Notes under the pieces: model-generated
Told to the model about the DNA's origin: nothing
What the model saw: the letters and a program-made list of their open reading frames with translations, nothing else
Databases searched by the model: none
DNA from: Eleginops maclovinus
Lineage: Eukaryota > Chordata > Actinopteri > Perciformes > Eleginopidae
Reading direction: 5' to 3'
DNA: 64,000 bases
Assembly (NCBI RefSeq): GCF_036324505.1
Contig: NC_086355.1
Coordinates: 19,024,518-19,088,517 of the forward strand
Translations under genes and position numbers: made by a program
Shown: one piece after another, positions 31,224 to 50,900 of the stretch
How the letters are laid out: each line of letters starts with the position of its first letter
Position numbering within the stretch: the first letter of the stretch is position 1

Positions 31224-34200
31224 TGAAAGCTGCCACAGCCATTATGAGTGTGACCACGATGGAGACCCAGGAGACCCAGAGTGCCTTCTTCCTGTAGCTC
31301 TGAGCTTCATGGGGCTTCAGCCGCATGCTGCTCTCGAGAAGACCTGCAAGGAAACACAAACTCTGTTACAATTCTTTCTTTCTTTTTATTTGTTTTTTGT
31401 AATGGCCATTTCATGTTTTATTGCATTATCATATCAGCCATCATAGGATGCATAAGTAGTAATTGGACCCTTTCTAACACTTATATTGGGTAGGAATAAA
31501 ATTCTCATAAATCTTAAATAATCAGTACTTTTAATGAACAAGCTACTGGTATGGATGAACAAAAGATTACAGTTTAGCTTTAAATCAGAATGTTATGTTG
31601 TATAATTATGGAAGTGAATTAAATAAGAGAAAGTTGAATTTTGTTTTCACAAAGATCACCAACACCGTTTTCGGACTGAAAGTCCTGTTCTTCGTCTACC
31701 CAGCCAACCAACCCATCTTTTTCCATAGGGGAATTTCCACAGATTTCCATTAGAAAAGTATTTGTGGTTTATCCAAAACAAACATAATCTGGGAGAAAAT
31801 AGATTTACATCAAACCCTCATTGAAAATGTGTAAATTCAGTATTCTGTATTTCAATTGGATCAGCTACACAACAATGGTGTGTTTTTCCGTCCGGATATA
31901 AAGACAAAGCAATCAACATGCCAGAGAAAATTATTAGACTAAATGGTAATTCATATTACGAGTGTCCACAAGGTTCCGCTATGGTCTTTGTGACTCAAAT
32001 GTTATACCACAATGTCTTTAAGCTTAGGAAGTTATGAAATTTGAAAGACGTTACAAAAGTGACCAAAAAAACATTAGCTATTACAAAGATCCTTAAATGT
32101 TTCCATGTTTTTGCCTGTCAATTTCATTTTTAGAATGGGTATTTCATTTGTTGGAGTAATTGATTAATCCCTCAAGTCTTTGAGGTCTGTTGTATGTCAA
32201 AATTATTTAAGTTTCCGGCTCAAAAGGGAGGTCCGAAGTCTGGCTTTGCTAGATAAATGTGTCATGGCAATACTACTCAGAGAAAAAGCATTGTTGTTCT
32301 AGCAGCTATAACTAATCCACCACAAGTCCCCCAATGGACTTGTCAATGGGTATTCATTGCTGCCTCCATTTCCTGTAAGATAATTCTCCACACCTTTCAG
32401 GGAAACACTAGACCATCAGCGTTTAACACTGACTGATGCAAAACATTGTGTAATGCCAGAGGAACCACAGAATAATACAGATAACAGGGACAGATGGAAA
32501 GGTTTTACTTTCCATACTCTTTTACATTGAGTCAACAACAAGAATCTATATTTCATTACCATGATCATGCCTTGTGATTTTAAAATACAACTTCAATACC
32601 TGTTTAAGGCACAATTCCCTTCTAAGAGACTAAACAGATGTTGTGGCTTAAGAAGAATACTCATTATATTATTATTCCACATACAATTCCTTTCTGTGAG
32701 AGAAGTGATAGCCTGAAGTCAGACAAACTGCCTGAATCTATTCTGTTGTCATTAAGCACTGCACAGCTAACAAGGTTCAACACGGATAAAGTGTCATCGC
32801 AGTGAGAGGTATTATTCAAGAAAGTGCACAAACTCTTCCTCCAGAAAGTAGACTAAACTAAATTCAAATCTCACTAAGAATGGCTGAAACGTCCACTTAC
32901 TGTAGTCATTGTGAAACAAAACTGCATAATTTGTGTTGTGAATATTTAATTGTAAATAGACTTCAAGGTGTCACATCACTTCTACAAGGTCAGAGAAGGT
33001 TAAAGGAGGGCTACCTTGTTTTAGTATTAGGCTTTCATTTATTTGGGGGAATAGCAAAAGACAGATATTAAATAATAGCGGGAAAAAAGCAGCTTTAGAG
33101 ATATTATGACATTTAGTAGTTAGCATTGATCAAGCTTAAATGCTACATTATATTTTACATTTCCTGTGATGCAATTAACACCATATTTTTGTTTGGCCCT
33201 TCCTGTCTTGTACAAACACGCATCTCTGAAACTCCACACATCCAGTTTGTTATGCAGGCTCTCCGTTTAGAGACTTTACTGTGAAATTATATTTTTTCAG
33301 GTTATACAAAGCTCCTCCTGACACACAGAGGACATTATAAAACTGATTCATCATGACTTGACAATTGACCTTTATGTGTAAAATCTGTTGAGTTCCCTTT
33401 TTTTTTTTATTCCAATGAGTATCCTTTTTCTTGTAGAAAAGCTTGATGCTGTGGCACTTAGGTACATTTTGTATCTTTACACTTTGTTCCCCCCAGAAAA
33501 AAATATTGTACTGTAGCTGAAATTAGCAAAAAAAAAGGCCCTTTTGACAAATGTATCATGGTACAGCCACTGTATCAATCATATTTAAAATAAATACTAA
33601 AATCACATTTATTTGATCATCTTTTTTATATGTGCATTTCTTATGGATGGAAAGATCCCCACTGCTTAGTATACAATGTGAGAGCCATGGTGGTGAAGCA
33701 GTACAGTAAAGTTGAAGGGAAAAAGCCAAAGCAATGAGCTAGAAGATGCTATAAAACTCCATTAAGCTAACCTGAACTTTAGAGACGGGCGTATAGTCTG
33801 TGTGGGTTTGCTCTCCAACTTCTTTTAAACAGATCTTGCGAGAAAAGGACCATTTCACAGTGGTATCATGGTACGGCAATCGCATCATTCATGCTTAAAT
33901 TCATACTATTTTTTTTTATTGTTGTTTTTATTGTTGCATGTCTCTTGAATGGCAAGTTCCGCTGCAAATATCCATTGTTCACTCCCACTGCTTGTCTACT
34001 GTGGGTGTAAACAGAAGGAGACGTTGCAGACACAGTGTCCACAGGGAGTTGGTGCTACTAGGTTGACATCCCGCACCAGCTTCCCACCACTGAACACTGC
34101 CAACTGTTTTTGACGGACAGCCAGACACTTCACTCCAAGCACAGGAGGAAGTCCAAGTACAAGAGTAATGTAACTTTTAGAACCTCAAAGTACACTCAAT

Positions 34201-34574
34201 AAGTTTAAAAGCCACATGCTTGGGGCCACTTATGTGATAATGCATCTGTTAAAATATACTTTTTGATATCAAAATGTGTCAAATGGGAGGCAGAGCAAGC
34301 CATTTAATGTATTTGGTTCAGAAATATGTCAAATACTGTAATCCCTAGGCCACAATCCCATTTACCCCTTGACCACCATCATCCAGCTGTGTGAACTCAT
34401 TTTATCTGGCCATAATTGGTCACTTTGGTGATCGAAGGTCAAAGGAAATAACATGGCTTGTGCGTAGAATGAGCTAAAAACAAAAAAAGGAAATCGTCTG
34501 GAAGGCCTCCATCAGAGCCAAGAGCAAGATCCAGTTAATCAATCATTGGGATATTGAGTCACAATGCAACTGTG

Positions 34575-34622
<48 letters not shown>

Positions 34623-36225
34623 TGTGTGACATGTGTTGTACTTAAAAGGCATGCAAAGCCAGCTAGAAGAGTGTAGATTGTCAGACCCATTAGCTGTGAC
34701 AAGCTTACAGATTGCAAAACATATTTTTAAAAATGTCTTATACCATCTGACGGACCGGCTTTGATAACACCTTGATAAGGAGATAAGCAGATCAAAAGTG
34801 AAGCTTACGTAGATGGAATATTCCCGAAAGGTTTGTCCACAATCATGATTGATTGTACTATTCAAGATGACCTTTTCATGTGTCTAGCTGAAAAAGCAGA
34901 TCATTAAACTGCATATGGAGCTACTTTGAAACCTTTAAAAAATAACAATTGTAATATGGCGTCTGGGTTTCATACTTAAAAACAGAAACGTGACTGTTGT
35001 TCGAAAGCCTTTTAGCAAGACCAGCTAACAAGCATGTGGCTCTGTGTCTGATGTGTGGCCGAGGGAGTGAGGCAGCACGGTTAAATCCCTTTGCTCACAT
35101 GATCCCAGGCTGGGGGGATCAGACAGACACTGTAGAGAGGCAGAGGAACATGAATTCTCTCAAAGATTATATGTCTCAAGCTTTTACTGTAAGGGTATAG
35201 TGTCAGTTTCTGCAACAACAAAAAAAGTGTTTATTATAATAGAATAGCAGATTTAGTGGAAAATATAGGTTCCATTTTTTGGAGATTAAAGCCAATAAAA
35301 CTTAGGATTTCTGTCTCATGTGTGAGAACAATTTTAGGAAGAAGACACAAACAGTTAAGTGCAGCTTTCTCCTATTATCCTTCATTCTGACTGTATGTCT
35401 TGTTAGTGTACAAGGTGGATCCTCTCTGTTGATACCAAATACATCCAATAAAATAACTCTAACATCAAAGCTACTGAGTTCAATTAACATATCAAATAGC
35501 CATTGAAGTCAGATACATTATAACTGAATGCATACATAAACTAATTAGCTTATAACTGAGGCCCTGTTATTATTCATTGTGGAATGTTTTTCGGAGGTTG
35601 TTCTTCATGTTAGAAGATGAATGGGATTAAATGAGTGGAAAAGTAACACACACAAACACACATTAAGCACACTTGGGGGTTTGGCATGCATGTGACTGGT
35701 ATCAGAATAGCTTTGGCTGAGCCCCAAAGTGCATGTTTAAAAAAACTAAATCTGACTTTTCCCCAGGGGCAAGTAGAAATGGAAAAAATAATGGATAGCT
35801 TTGGAATTGGATTCAATTTATTAATATTTTGAGCTTTGAATTCAACTTTTGCTTCACTCTGATCTGCTGATGTAGGACTGTTATAAATAATTTAAAAGAC
35901 GGCTGACTAAAAATACCTCACATGGATAAAAATACCCCTCCCATCTCCCTCGGGTACCCTTTAACACTTCATAGCCTATATGCATCCACAACTTTGAAAA
36001 ATCCAATGAATGGATGAAGTTACCTTCTCCCTCCACACCGTCTGTAATTTTCATCTCCTGGCCCGTGGGGAGCGTCTCGGGCTGGCCGGGGCTCTTGGCT
36101 GGCTGGTGGTGGTTGTTGGTGAAGCCATCCTGGGCGCACTGGCCGTTCCGCAACGCAGCCGTAAAGGGATCCACAATAGTCGGGTCTGGGACAGGGTAGG
36201 TGTCCTGGGGGGCCGGGTCTGTCAT
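31224..36225 (-). CDS. tmem163: Transmembrane protein 163, exons 1-2 (5' part of gene)
   Basis: Exon 1 coding part is 36225-36024 (ATG at 36225, A at -3; donor GTAACT) and exon 2 is 31343-31224 (acceptor TTGCAG, donor GTAAGC). Phases join exactly to give DGVEGEGLLESSMRLKPHEA and then RKKALWVSWVSIVVTL, the start of the first membrane segment. Exon 2 is nearly identical to my recollection of mammalian TMEM163; the exon 1 N-terminal tail is divergent and disordered. TMEM163 is a CDF-like zinc transporter of synaptic vesicles, endolysosomes and plasma membrane. Exons 3 onward are not in the window, so intron 2 exceeds 31 kb. An in-frame upstream ATG at 36285 would add a hydrophobic stretch but is probably 5' UTR. 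Confidence 0.93.
33540..34010 (+). repeat. Interspersed repeat with internal duplication, copy 2
   Basis: Two similar stretches, each containing GTATCATGGTAC followed by a T-rich and then an ATGG-containing segment, lie at about 33550-33665 and 33865-34000. Between them is a segment (33690-33810) matching 29465-29640 in the same orientation. Unidentified family. Confidence 0.5.
34571..34628 (+). repeat. (TGCG)n microsatellite
   Basis: About a dozen consecutive GTGC/TGCG units flanked by TG repeats. Alternating purine-pyrimidine sequence of this kind can adopt Z-DNA. Confidence 0.95.
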
Positions 36226-36319
36226 TGTTGTTGCTGTTCGTTTTGTTTGCAGACTCAAAGAAAGGCTGATGAGGAGGAGATTCACGCCGGTGTAAGTGCA
36301 GAAGCCATCCAGCGCGTCC

Positions 36320-36326
36320 TAATATA
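36320..36326 (-). promoter_or_regulatory. Candidate TATA-like box of tmem163
   Basis: The minus strand reads TATATTA about 95 bases upstream of the tmem163 start codon, which would put transcription start near 36295. No expression evidence is available; a TATA-less promoter is equally possible. Confidence 0.25.
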
Positions 36327-36644
36327 GCCCGGTGTAGACTCAGCTGCGCAGAGGGGTGGGATGGCGATAAAAGATGGGAGATAAAGGGTTGATCTCCCCA
36401 GCATCAGCAGTGAGACAACTCCCTCTTTATGGAAAGTGAACCCTGCAAAGAAAAGCAGTGCAGCGTCTGACGAAACCGTCAGTTAGACACAGTTCAGGGT
36501 TAGATGCGGCGATGCGATAATTGTTGAGATCTGCTGTGGATATGGCAGGCGGTGCCAGCAAGTTTTTTAAATTTATCTCCACCCCTTTTCTCCTTCTCGC
36601 CTCTCAGAACTCAGCACTTATTTCTCATACAGGCCACTATATGA

Positions 36645-37100
36645 CAGTGGTGGAAGAAGTACTCAGCTCTTTTACCTAAGCAACATTGTAAAAACACAAG
36701 TAATACTATATTCAAACTAACTCCAGTAAAAGTACACGAGTATTGGTATATAATTTACTTTTAAGTACCAAAAGCAAAGAAACTCATTGTTCGTAATGGC
36801 CCATTTCAGAATATTATTTAATTACAATATTGGATTATGATTATTTATGTGTCCATGACAGCTGGAGCTGTTTAAATTGCTTTATATACAGCTGATTTAT
36901 ATCTCTACCAAAAATGAAATGCCAAAATGTATTTTTTTTTAGCTGATTTATATTGTTTAAGCAAATAATTTTGCGTAAAAGTTAAAGATATTGGCTTCCA
37001 AATGTAGTGGAGTAGAGGTACAAGAAAATGAAAATACTCAGGTAAGGTACAAATATCTCACAATTGTACTAAGGTACAGTACTTGAGTAGATGTACTTTG
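36645..37100 (-). repeat. Interspersed repeat (AGTACTCAG family), copy 1
   Basis: It begins GTGGTGGAAGAAGTACTCAG and ends GGTACAGTACTTGAGTAGAT. The right end is the reverse complement of the left end of 43330-43775, so the two copies are inverted. This sequence is familiar from many percomorph genomes. I do not assign a superfamily. Confidence 0.6.
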
Positions 37101-37195
37101 TGATATTCTACTATTGTGTGGTACACACGAAAGCAAAAAGATAAATTACAAAAGCACCAAAAATTGAAATTTTATAAAAACTACATATAACGTAT

Positions 37196-37199
<4 letters not shown>

Positions 37200-37265
<66 letters not shown>
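37200..37265 (+). repeat. (TA)n microsatellite
   Basis: About 33 uninterrupted TA units in the tmem163-acmsd intergenic region. It produces an artefactual Ile-Tyr reading frame on the minus strand. Confidence 0.95.
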
Positions 37266-37270
<5 letters not shown>

Positions 37271-38427
37271 CATTAGAGAAATACAAAACGTCTAAGTGCA
37301 GTACAACATGACAAATAAAATAGTAATTAAAAAAAGGAAATGTGTAGATTTGGTATGTGAAGTGGAGAGCTGCGCAGATATTACAAAAGGTAGCTTTGTA
37401 CATAAATAAGCTAAATATATATAGTTATGTGCGGGATTCAAGAACTTAAAATAATGTTTATGAAAATGATACTATTTTACAGAACAAGGATTGTGCTCCT
37501 TGTGGTTTCTGAGGTACAGCCATTTCTTATCATACTATATGTAGTCTGCTTTTTTCCTGAAAAAGAGTCTCATGTGCGCAAAATCTAAATATGGTATTGA
37601 GATAAACTCAAATTTCAGCAAAACAGTTGAGCCACGTTTGAAGATCCCGGAGACAACTCCAGAAAATTCCAAATTTCAATTGCTGGCACACATGGGTTAA
37701 TGGAACTAGAGATAAGTGGTTTAGTTTATTTACGTGCCAGTGGTTTTGCTCTCTAATCCGAGAATCAATTCATTGACCCATGGTAAATCCAATTATCAGC
37801 ATGCAAATCAATTATGTTCTCACCTGCCTGCAAGCTGTCAGGATGCTCACAAATTACTGACCACCAGGTGGCATTAAAACAAAACAAAAATGTCCGTAAA
37901 ATATCATTTAGATTTAAACTGATTTGCTCTACAGTCAATACAGCCTATGTAACCATAATGTAGGAACAACATCATCTTAACCCATTACTGGTTTCTATCA
38001 TGGGAGGTACAGTCTTTTAACAGGCTGTGACCATATGTCAAATTTGTATAATAAACATTGAAATGACAGTATAATATGGAATTAATATTGGTCTTACATA
38101 GGTGTAATATTGGTCAAATAACAGAGTAATATGGGTGTAGAAACACTGTAACATTGGTAAAATATGTAACCAGTGTATTATTAAAATGTTTTGTTGAAGA
38201 ATGTCCACAGATTTTGCTTCTATTTACAATGTAAAACAGCTTTCACTGACTACTGATTACTTTGTGATTGTTTTACAGACTAGCTAATAAATGACCTGGG
38301 TTTCCCAGCAGAAGCCATTCACCTGCCGTTCATTGGTTTCTGTCTGAGGGTGGGAAGCGAATTTGCTTGATTTGTGCTCAGTTACTGCAGGAAGTCTTTG
38401 GCAGCAGACCTCCAATTTTTCCAGAAG

Positions 38428-46495
<8,068 letters not shown>

Positions 46496-46617
46496 CATGA
46501 AAATCTGATATACTGCTACACTGCTATTCAAACATTCATATTTGCATGAATAAGATCATTATTTGGATTAGCTTGTATATCAGCTAGGCTATTAACAAGT
46601 TTGTTGTTGTTTGACAT

Positions 46618-46623
46618 AATAAA
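46618..46623 (+). terminator. acmsd poly(A) signal
   Basis: AATAAA 123 bases after the acmsd stop codon, followed by T-rich sequence. It is the first canonical signal in the 3' UTR. Confidence 0.75.
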
Positions 46624-46649
46624 GTAATTAAGAATTTTACTCTGTGTAT

Positions 46650-47893
46650 GAATTGCATTAAATGTTTGACGTTATTTTAATGATCACTTTACCTGTTGCT
46701 TTATTCTTACATACCATCTTGTGCTTAACAAGTTAACAATGTCCCATTAGTTAGAGGAAACTTCCTGCCCCTGACGGACTGACCCTAAAGTACAGACCTA
46801 ACGTTTCAGGGACCCTTTTGCAGTCAATCCCATTATAACTTTGTTTTTATTTTAATGGTGTTACAGAATGATTACAGGACAAGTGAAGATAGGTAGAGGG
46901 ACACTATCACAAAAGACAAACATGGAGGACTAAGACTCCTGGAAATTACCCAACAGTTTTCTACTATTAATGTGATCTTCCTACACTCAAATTGCTAAAA
47001 GAAGCTTACTAATATTTGCTTATTTTCAAAGGAGTAAGGCAAACATTCCTTTTCTCTGGCTACTATAAACTCTGTGCCAAGAATACTTATTGTATCTTTA
47101 TTTTTTGCCATTGCACCAGCACAAAAAGGTGTCCAACTGCAATTGTATTCCTTGATAAAAGGAAATTGGTTTTGCACCATCGAGTGCAAAATCAATCAGA
47201 TTTCCACCTACTGACTCTGAAAGACTCATCAGTGCTGCCACAGATTGTTTTGTGTTGGAGTAGATCTGTTTGTACTTTTACAAACCTACCTGTATGCTTT
47301 AGTTATATCTTCAAAAAATGTGTTTAATTGATTGTGTTGTTGTCAATGTTGAAGATAAGTTAACTAGCTGATAAGCAAACTAGCTGCTAAGCTAACGGAA
47401 TAGGTCATTCTTAGCATAGGCTGTTGCAAATGCTGCTTGCTTTAATGGTTACGGCAAATGTATGTTACTTGCTTTATTTAAGTTACAAAGCATAACTGGA
47501 TTATACTACACTCTATTTTTGCATTATGTTGGACATGTATTATTTCAATTGTAACAATTGCTAACAATTTCAAGCCTCAATAAACGACGTCCAACTCAAC
47601 TACAGTCTGAGTCTTAGTTAGCCATCTGTTAAGCTATGCAGTGTGAGAATAAATCATATTCTGTACCTAGTTAATCATTTATTATTGGAGGTTTAAGGCT
47701 CATGCATTTTCAATGCTATGAAATTAATTGGCCTTACCATACCAGTATTGTGTAACAGTTTTAAATCAGTAGATGAACAATTATTTAGTACAAATATGAC
47801 AAAGAGCAGCAGAATATTAATTTTCACATTTTCAAACGTGATACTGTATGCACGTCTCACCATCGAAGAAGTCGTGTTTTCCTGTAAGACACC
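46650..47893. other. Intergenic region between acmsd and ccnt2
   Basis: About 1.2 kb of AT-rich DNA between two tandem plus-strand genes. It contains GCTAGC/AGCTAA-type words around 47350-47400 and an isolated AATAAA near 47578. No gene recognised. Confidence 0.65.
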
Positions 47894-47901
47894 GACGTCA
47901 C
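47894..47901 (+). promoter_or_regulatory. CRE-like element in the ccnt2 promoter/5' UTR
   Basis: GACGTCAC, matching 7 of 8 bases of a CREB/ATF palindrome (CGACGTCA against TGACGTCA), about 35 bases upstream of the ccnt2 start codon in a locally GC-richer region. Inferred from sequence only. Confidence 0.35.
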
Positions 47902-47934
47902 ATCCGCTTTCTCGATGCCCAATGTTGGAGAGCA

Positions 47935-50900
47935 ATGGCGGCGTGCCGGGGATCCTCGTCGAAATGGTTTTTCACCCGGGAGCAGCTCGAAACAACGCCG
48001 TCCCGTCGATGTGGAGTCGAACCAGACCGAGAACTTTCCTACCGGCAACAAGCGGCAAATCTGATCCAAGATATGGGTCAAAGACTCAACGTGTATCCTT
48101 TGTAAACAACGTTTTCTGGAGGTATCAGACATGGCGCTAACCGTTTCTTCGGGCCCTGATAGCATTAGCCAATTTAAAAGTGCTTAGTAAATGGAGTAAC
48201 GTTTGTAACTTTTCAACGTGTGTGTTTTGTTATTGTTTAAATTATGTCATATTTAGTAAACCTGGAATCTCAATGCCGTTTGTTTATGTGTAATGTTAGC
48301 GGTGCTCTAATATAACAGGCTATCTAGCTACGGTTTGACGTCTAAAGGCCATCAGGCGAGTTTGCAGCTGTTGCTAGCCCCTGGCCACTGAATGCATTTA
48401 GTCTTTGGTCCGGTCGATCTCCGTTGATAAAATAATGGCATGTGTTATGTTATTACGCAAGTTCAAGTTTGAAATAGGCTGTTTGGCATTCTCTATGTAT
48501 TTTTATATACCACAGGTGCTATCATTAAGCTAGTAAGCTAGCTATGTGTCTGTGGGTCAACTGTTAACTTTTCTCTAATTTAGCCTTCCATTGTTGTTGT
48601 TTTTTTTAATATAATTTGTCTAATGCTAATACATTGCCACATGATACGTGTTTTACTTGATATACTCGTAAATGGTCTGTTCGTTTAGTTATTGTCAGCA
48701 TGATTTTAAACCAGTGGAAGTTAAAACATTTCCCTTGACCAACTCTCCAGCTCCCAACTAACAATAAATACAGCCATTGTTTACATGCATAGATTTTATA
48801 TGAACCACTCCTTCACCAAATTCCACAGGAATGTAAGTATCAAGTTATATACCACTGCTATTGACCTGTAACCTAGTATCACAAGTTGGATAGGTTGTTA
48901 CATAAATTGCACAGAAAATGTATTGAGTATTATATTGAAATATCTTGATTCCTCTGTACAGATAATCTCTCCAACCACCTTATTCTTGGCCGCAAAAGTG
49001 GAAGAGCAACCTCGGAAACTCGAACATGTGATCAAAGTGGCACATGCTTGCCTCAATCCCCAAGAATCACCTCTAGACACAAAGAGTAATGTAAGTTCAG
49101 GGTGATCTACACATTGTATGGTTGAACGTATTTTTCCCTTTCTACATGTGGCTTCCCAGTTCTCACAGTGGTCATGGTTTCCTTATGTGATACTGGCTGT
49201 ACCAAATTCCCTTGCCCTCTACTGAGAGCCTTGACTTGACTGGCCTGCTGTTGGTGTGTACCATGCACCATACAAGGCCTACATTAAAAGTAAAATGTGC
49301 CTCTCTGTTTGGAGTTTTTGGCCATTTAAAATTAGTTAGTGGGATAGATTAATAGACTCATTACAATTGTGTTGTAATGACTGTCTATCAAACTTTAGGC
49401 ATACCTCCAGCAAGCTCAAGAGCTGGTGATACTTGAATCCATAGTGCTGCAGACCCTGGGTAAGTAGTGGTGACTGGAGTGGATGACTTGAGAGAGAGAT
49501 AGCGTTTTGTTTTATCATAATCATTATCTTATCAATAAGGGAGTAGTGCTATTGATCACTGTTGAATTTATTCTTTACAGCCTGTTGAGTGAATTGTTTT
49601 ATCAGCTGCTGTATGGGTACCTTGTCATATACATATTTTCAAGAAATCATGTAAAGGTGACATGTCATTTTGTCTTTGCCGCCATCAGTCCTTTTGGAAT
49701 TTTGCACAGGATTTTATTTATTTATTTACCAATTTTATCTCCCATTACTTTCAATACCTATAAATGTGGGTGCCAGAGTGAAAGCTTCTAGAGCTCATGT
49801 ACTACCATATATGAGCATCAAGTTTCACTATTCATGTTTAACATAAAGATATCTATCAGTATCTAAATTGATAGCCTTAAATGGGTCCTTAGGTTTGTTT
49901 GTTGAATCATAAAATGACATGTCACCTCCCAACTGTCTCTGTGTTGAACTCACCTGTCATGTATTTTGTTCCAGGCTTTGAAATTACTATTGATCACCCA
50001 CACACTGATGTGGTGAAATGTTCCCAGCTAGTGCGAGGTAGAGGCTTCCTTCTTTGCTCTTTGTGCCCTCTGCTCTTTTTTGTCCCACCTCAAATGTGGG
50101 TGGGGAGGGGGATTTTGAAACCCTTGCTTATTTAATGGTTACATGACCACACACACACACACCTTGCTCTTTTCATGACCTTTGAATATGGCACAGCACA
50201 TAGACAACAACATTGACATGCGCGTATTAGGCCAAGACCAAGACTGAAAGCCTTTTTATATTTTTTTGTTTTGGATAATTTTTCATTCTGTCTCTAACTA
50301 ACTCCTGTAAATATTGGTTATGATTGACCACGTCAAATAACTCTTTGGCTTATTATCTTTATTGTAGCAATTTTTTTGTTTCTAGTGTTGTTTTCAGTCT
50401 TGGCCTTGTCTTAATCAGTGCTTTGAAAATTCAGTTCCTGACCCAATGATAATGTCATGGTCCGTCTTGCTGAAATATTAATCCTTTTATGTTCCCCTCC
50501 CCTGTTTCCCATTTTTCTGTCCCTCTCTTACAGCAAGCAAGGATCTGGCACAGACTTCCTATTTCATGGCTACCAACAGGTTGTTATCCTGCCCCTCCTT
50601 TGTTGCACTTTGACTGCACACCATAGCTTCCTGTAATGCAGGGTACCCTTTCAGTGTCCAACGGGCCCTAATAGCGCTGGTGGTTGTTGGGATGCTTGCC
50701 TCCTCCCCACGGCTCCCCTCCCTCGTTCACAGGGACCGGGACAGGGTGGCTCGTAGCGTTACCGGCCCCAGTCGCAGTGCGGTGTATTGTACAAGGGACC
50801 ACGTGTTGGCACAGATGGGTTGAATGCAAGGTGTGAAGTGTAGTGGTGCGCTTGAAACCCACATGTTTGTTCGGTTGCGAAAAAGTGCATAATTCTAAGA

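Larger units (their letters stand above)
31344..36023 (-). other. tmem163 intron 1
   Basis: 4.7 kb with GT-AG ends. Contents: a partly duplicated repeat (33540-34010), a TGCG microsatellite (34571-34628) and otherwise plain AT-rich sequence. No exon-like open segment with splice sites was found. Confidence 0.7.
36226..38427. other. Intergenic region between divergent tmem163 and acmsd
   Basis: 2.2 kb between two genes transcribed away from each other, holding both 5' regions. It contains a teleost-type repeat (about 36645-37100) and a (TA)n tract (37200-37265). I see no further gene. Confidence 0.7.

Noticed and set aside
34571..34628. Tandem repeat considered as a CRISPR-like array
   Set aside because: Simple 4-base repeats without spacers, in a vertebrate intron.
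36226..36285. In-frame upstream ATG of tmem163 at 36285
   Set aside because: It would add a short Leu/Ser stretch absent from the family as I know it; kept as 5' UTR.
37146..37403. Ile-Tyr-rich minus-strand frame
   Set aside because: Produced by the (TA)n microsatellite.
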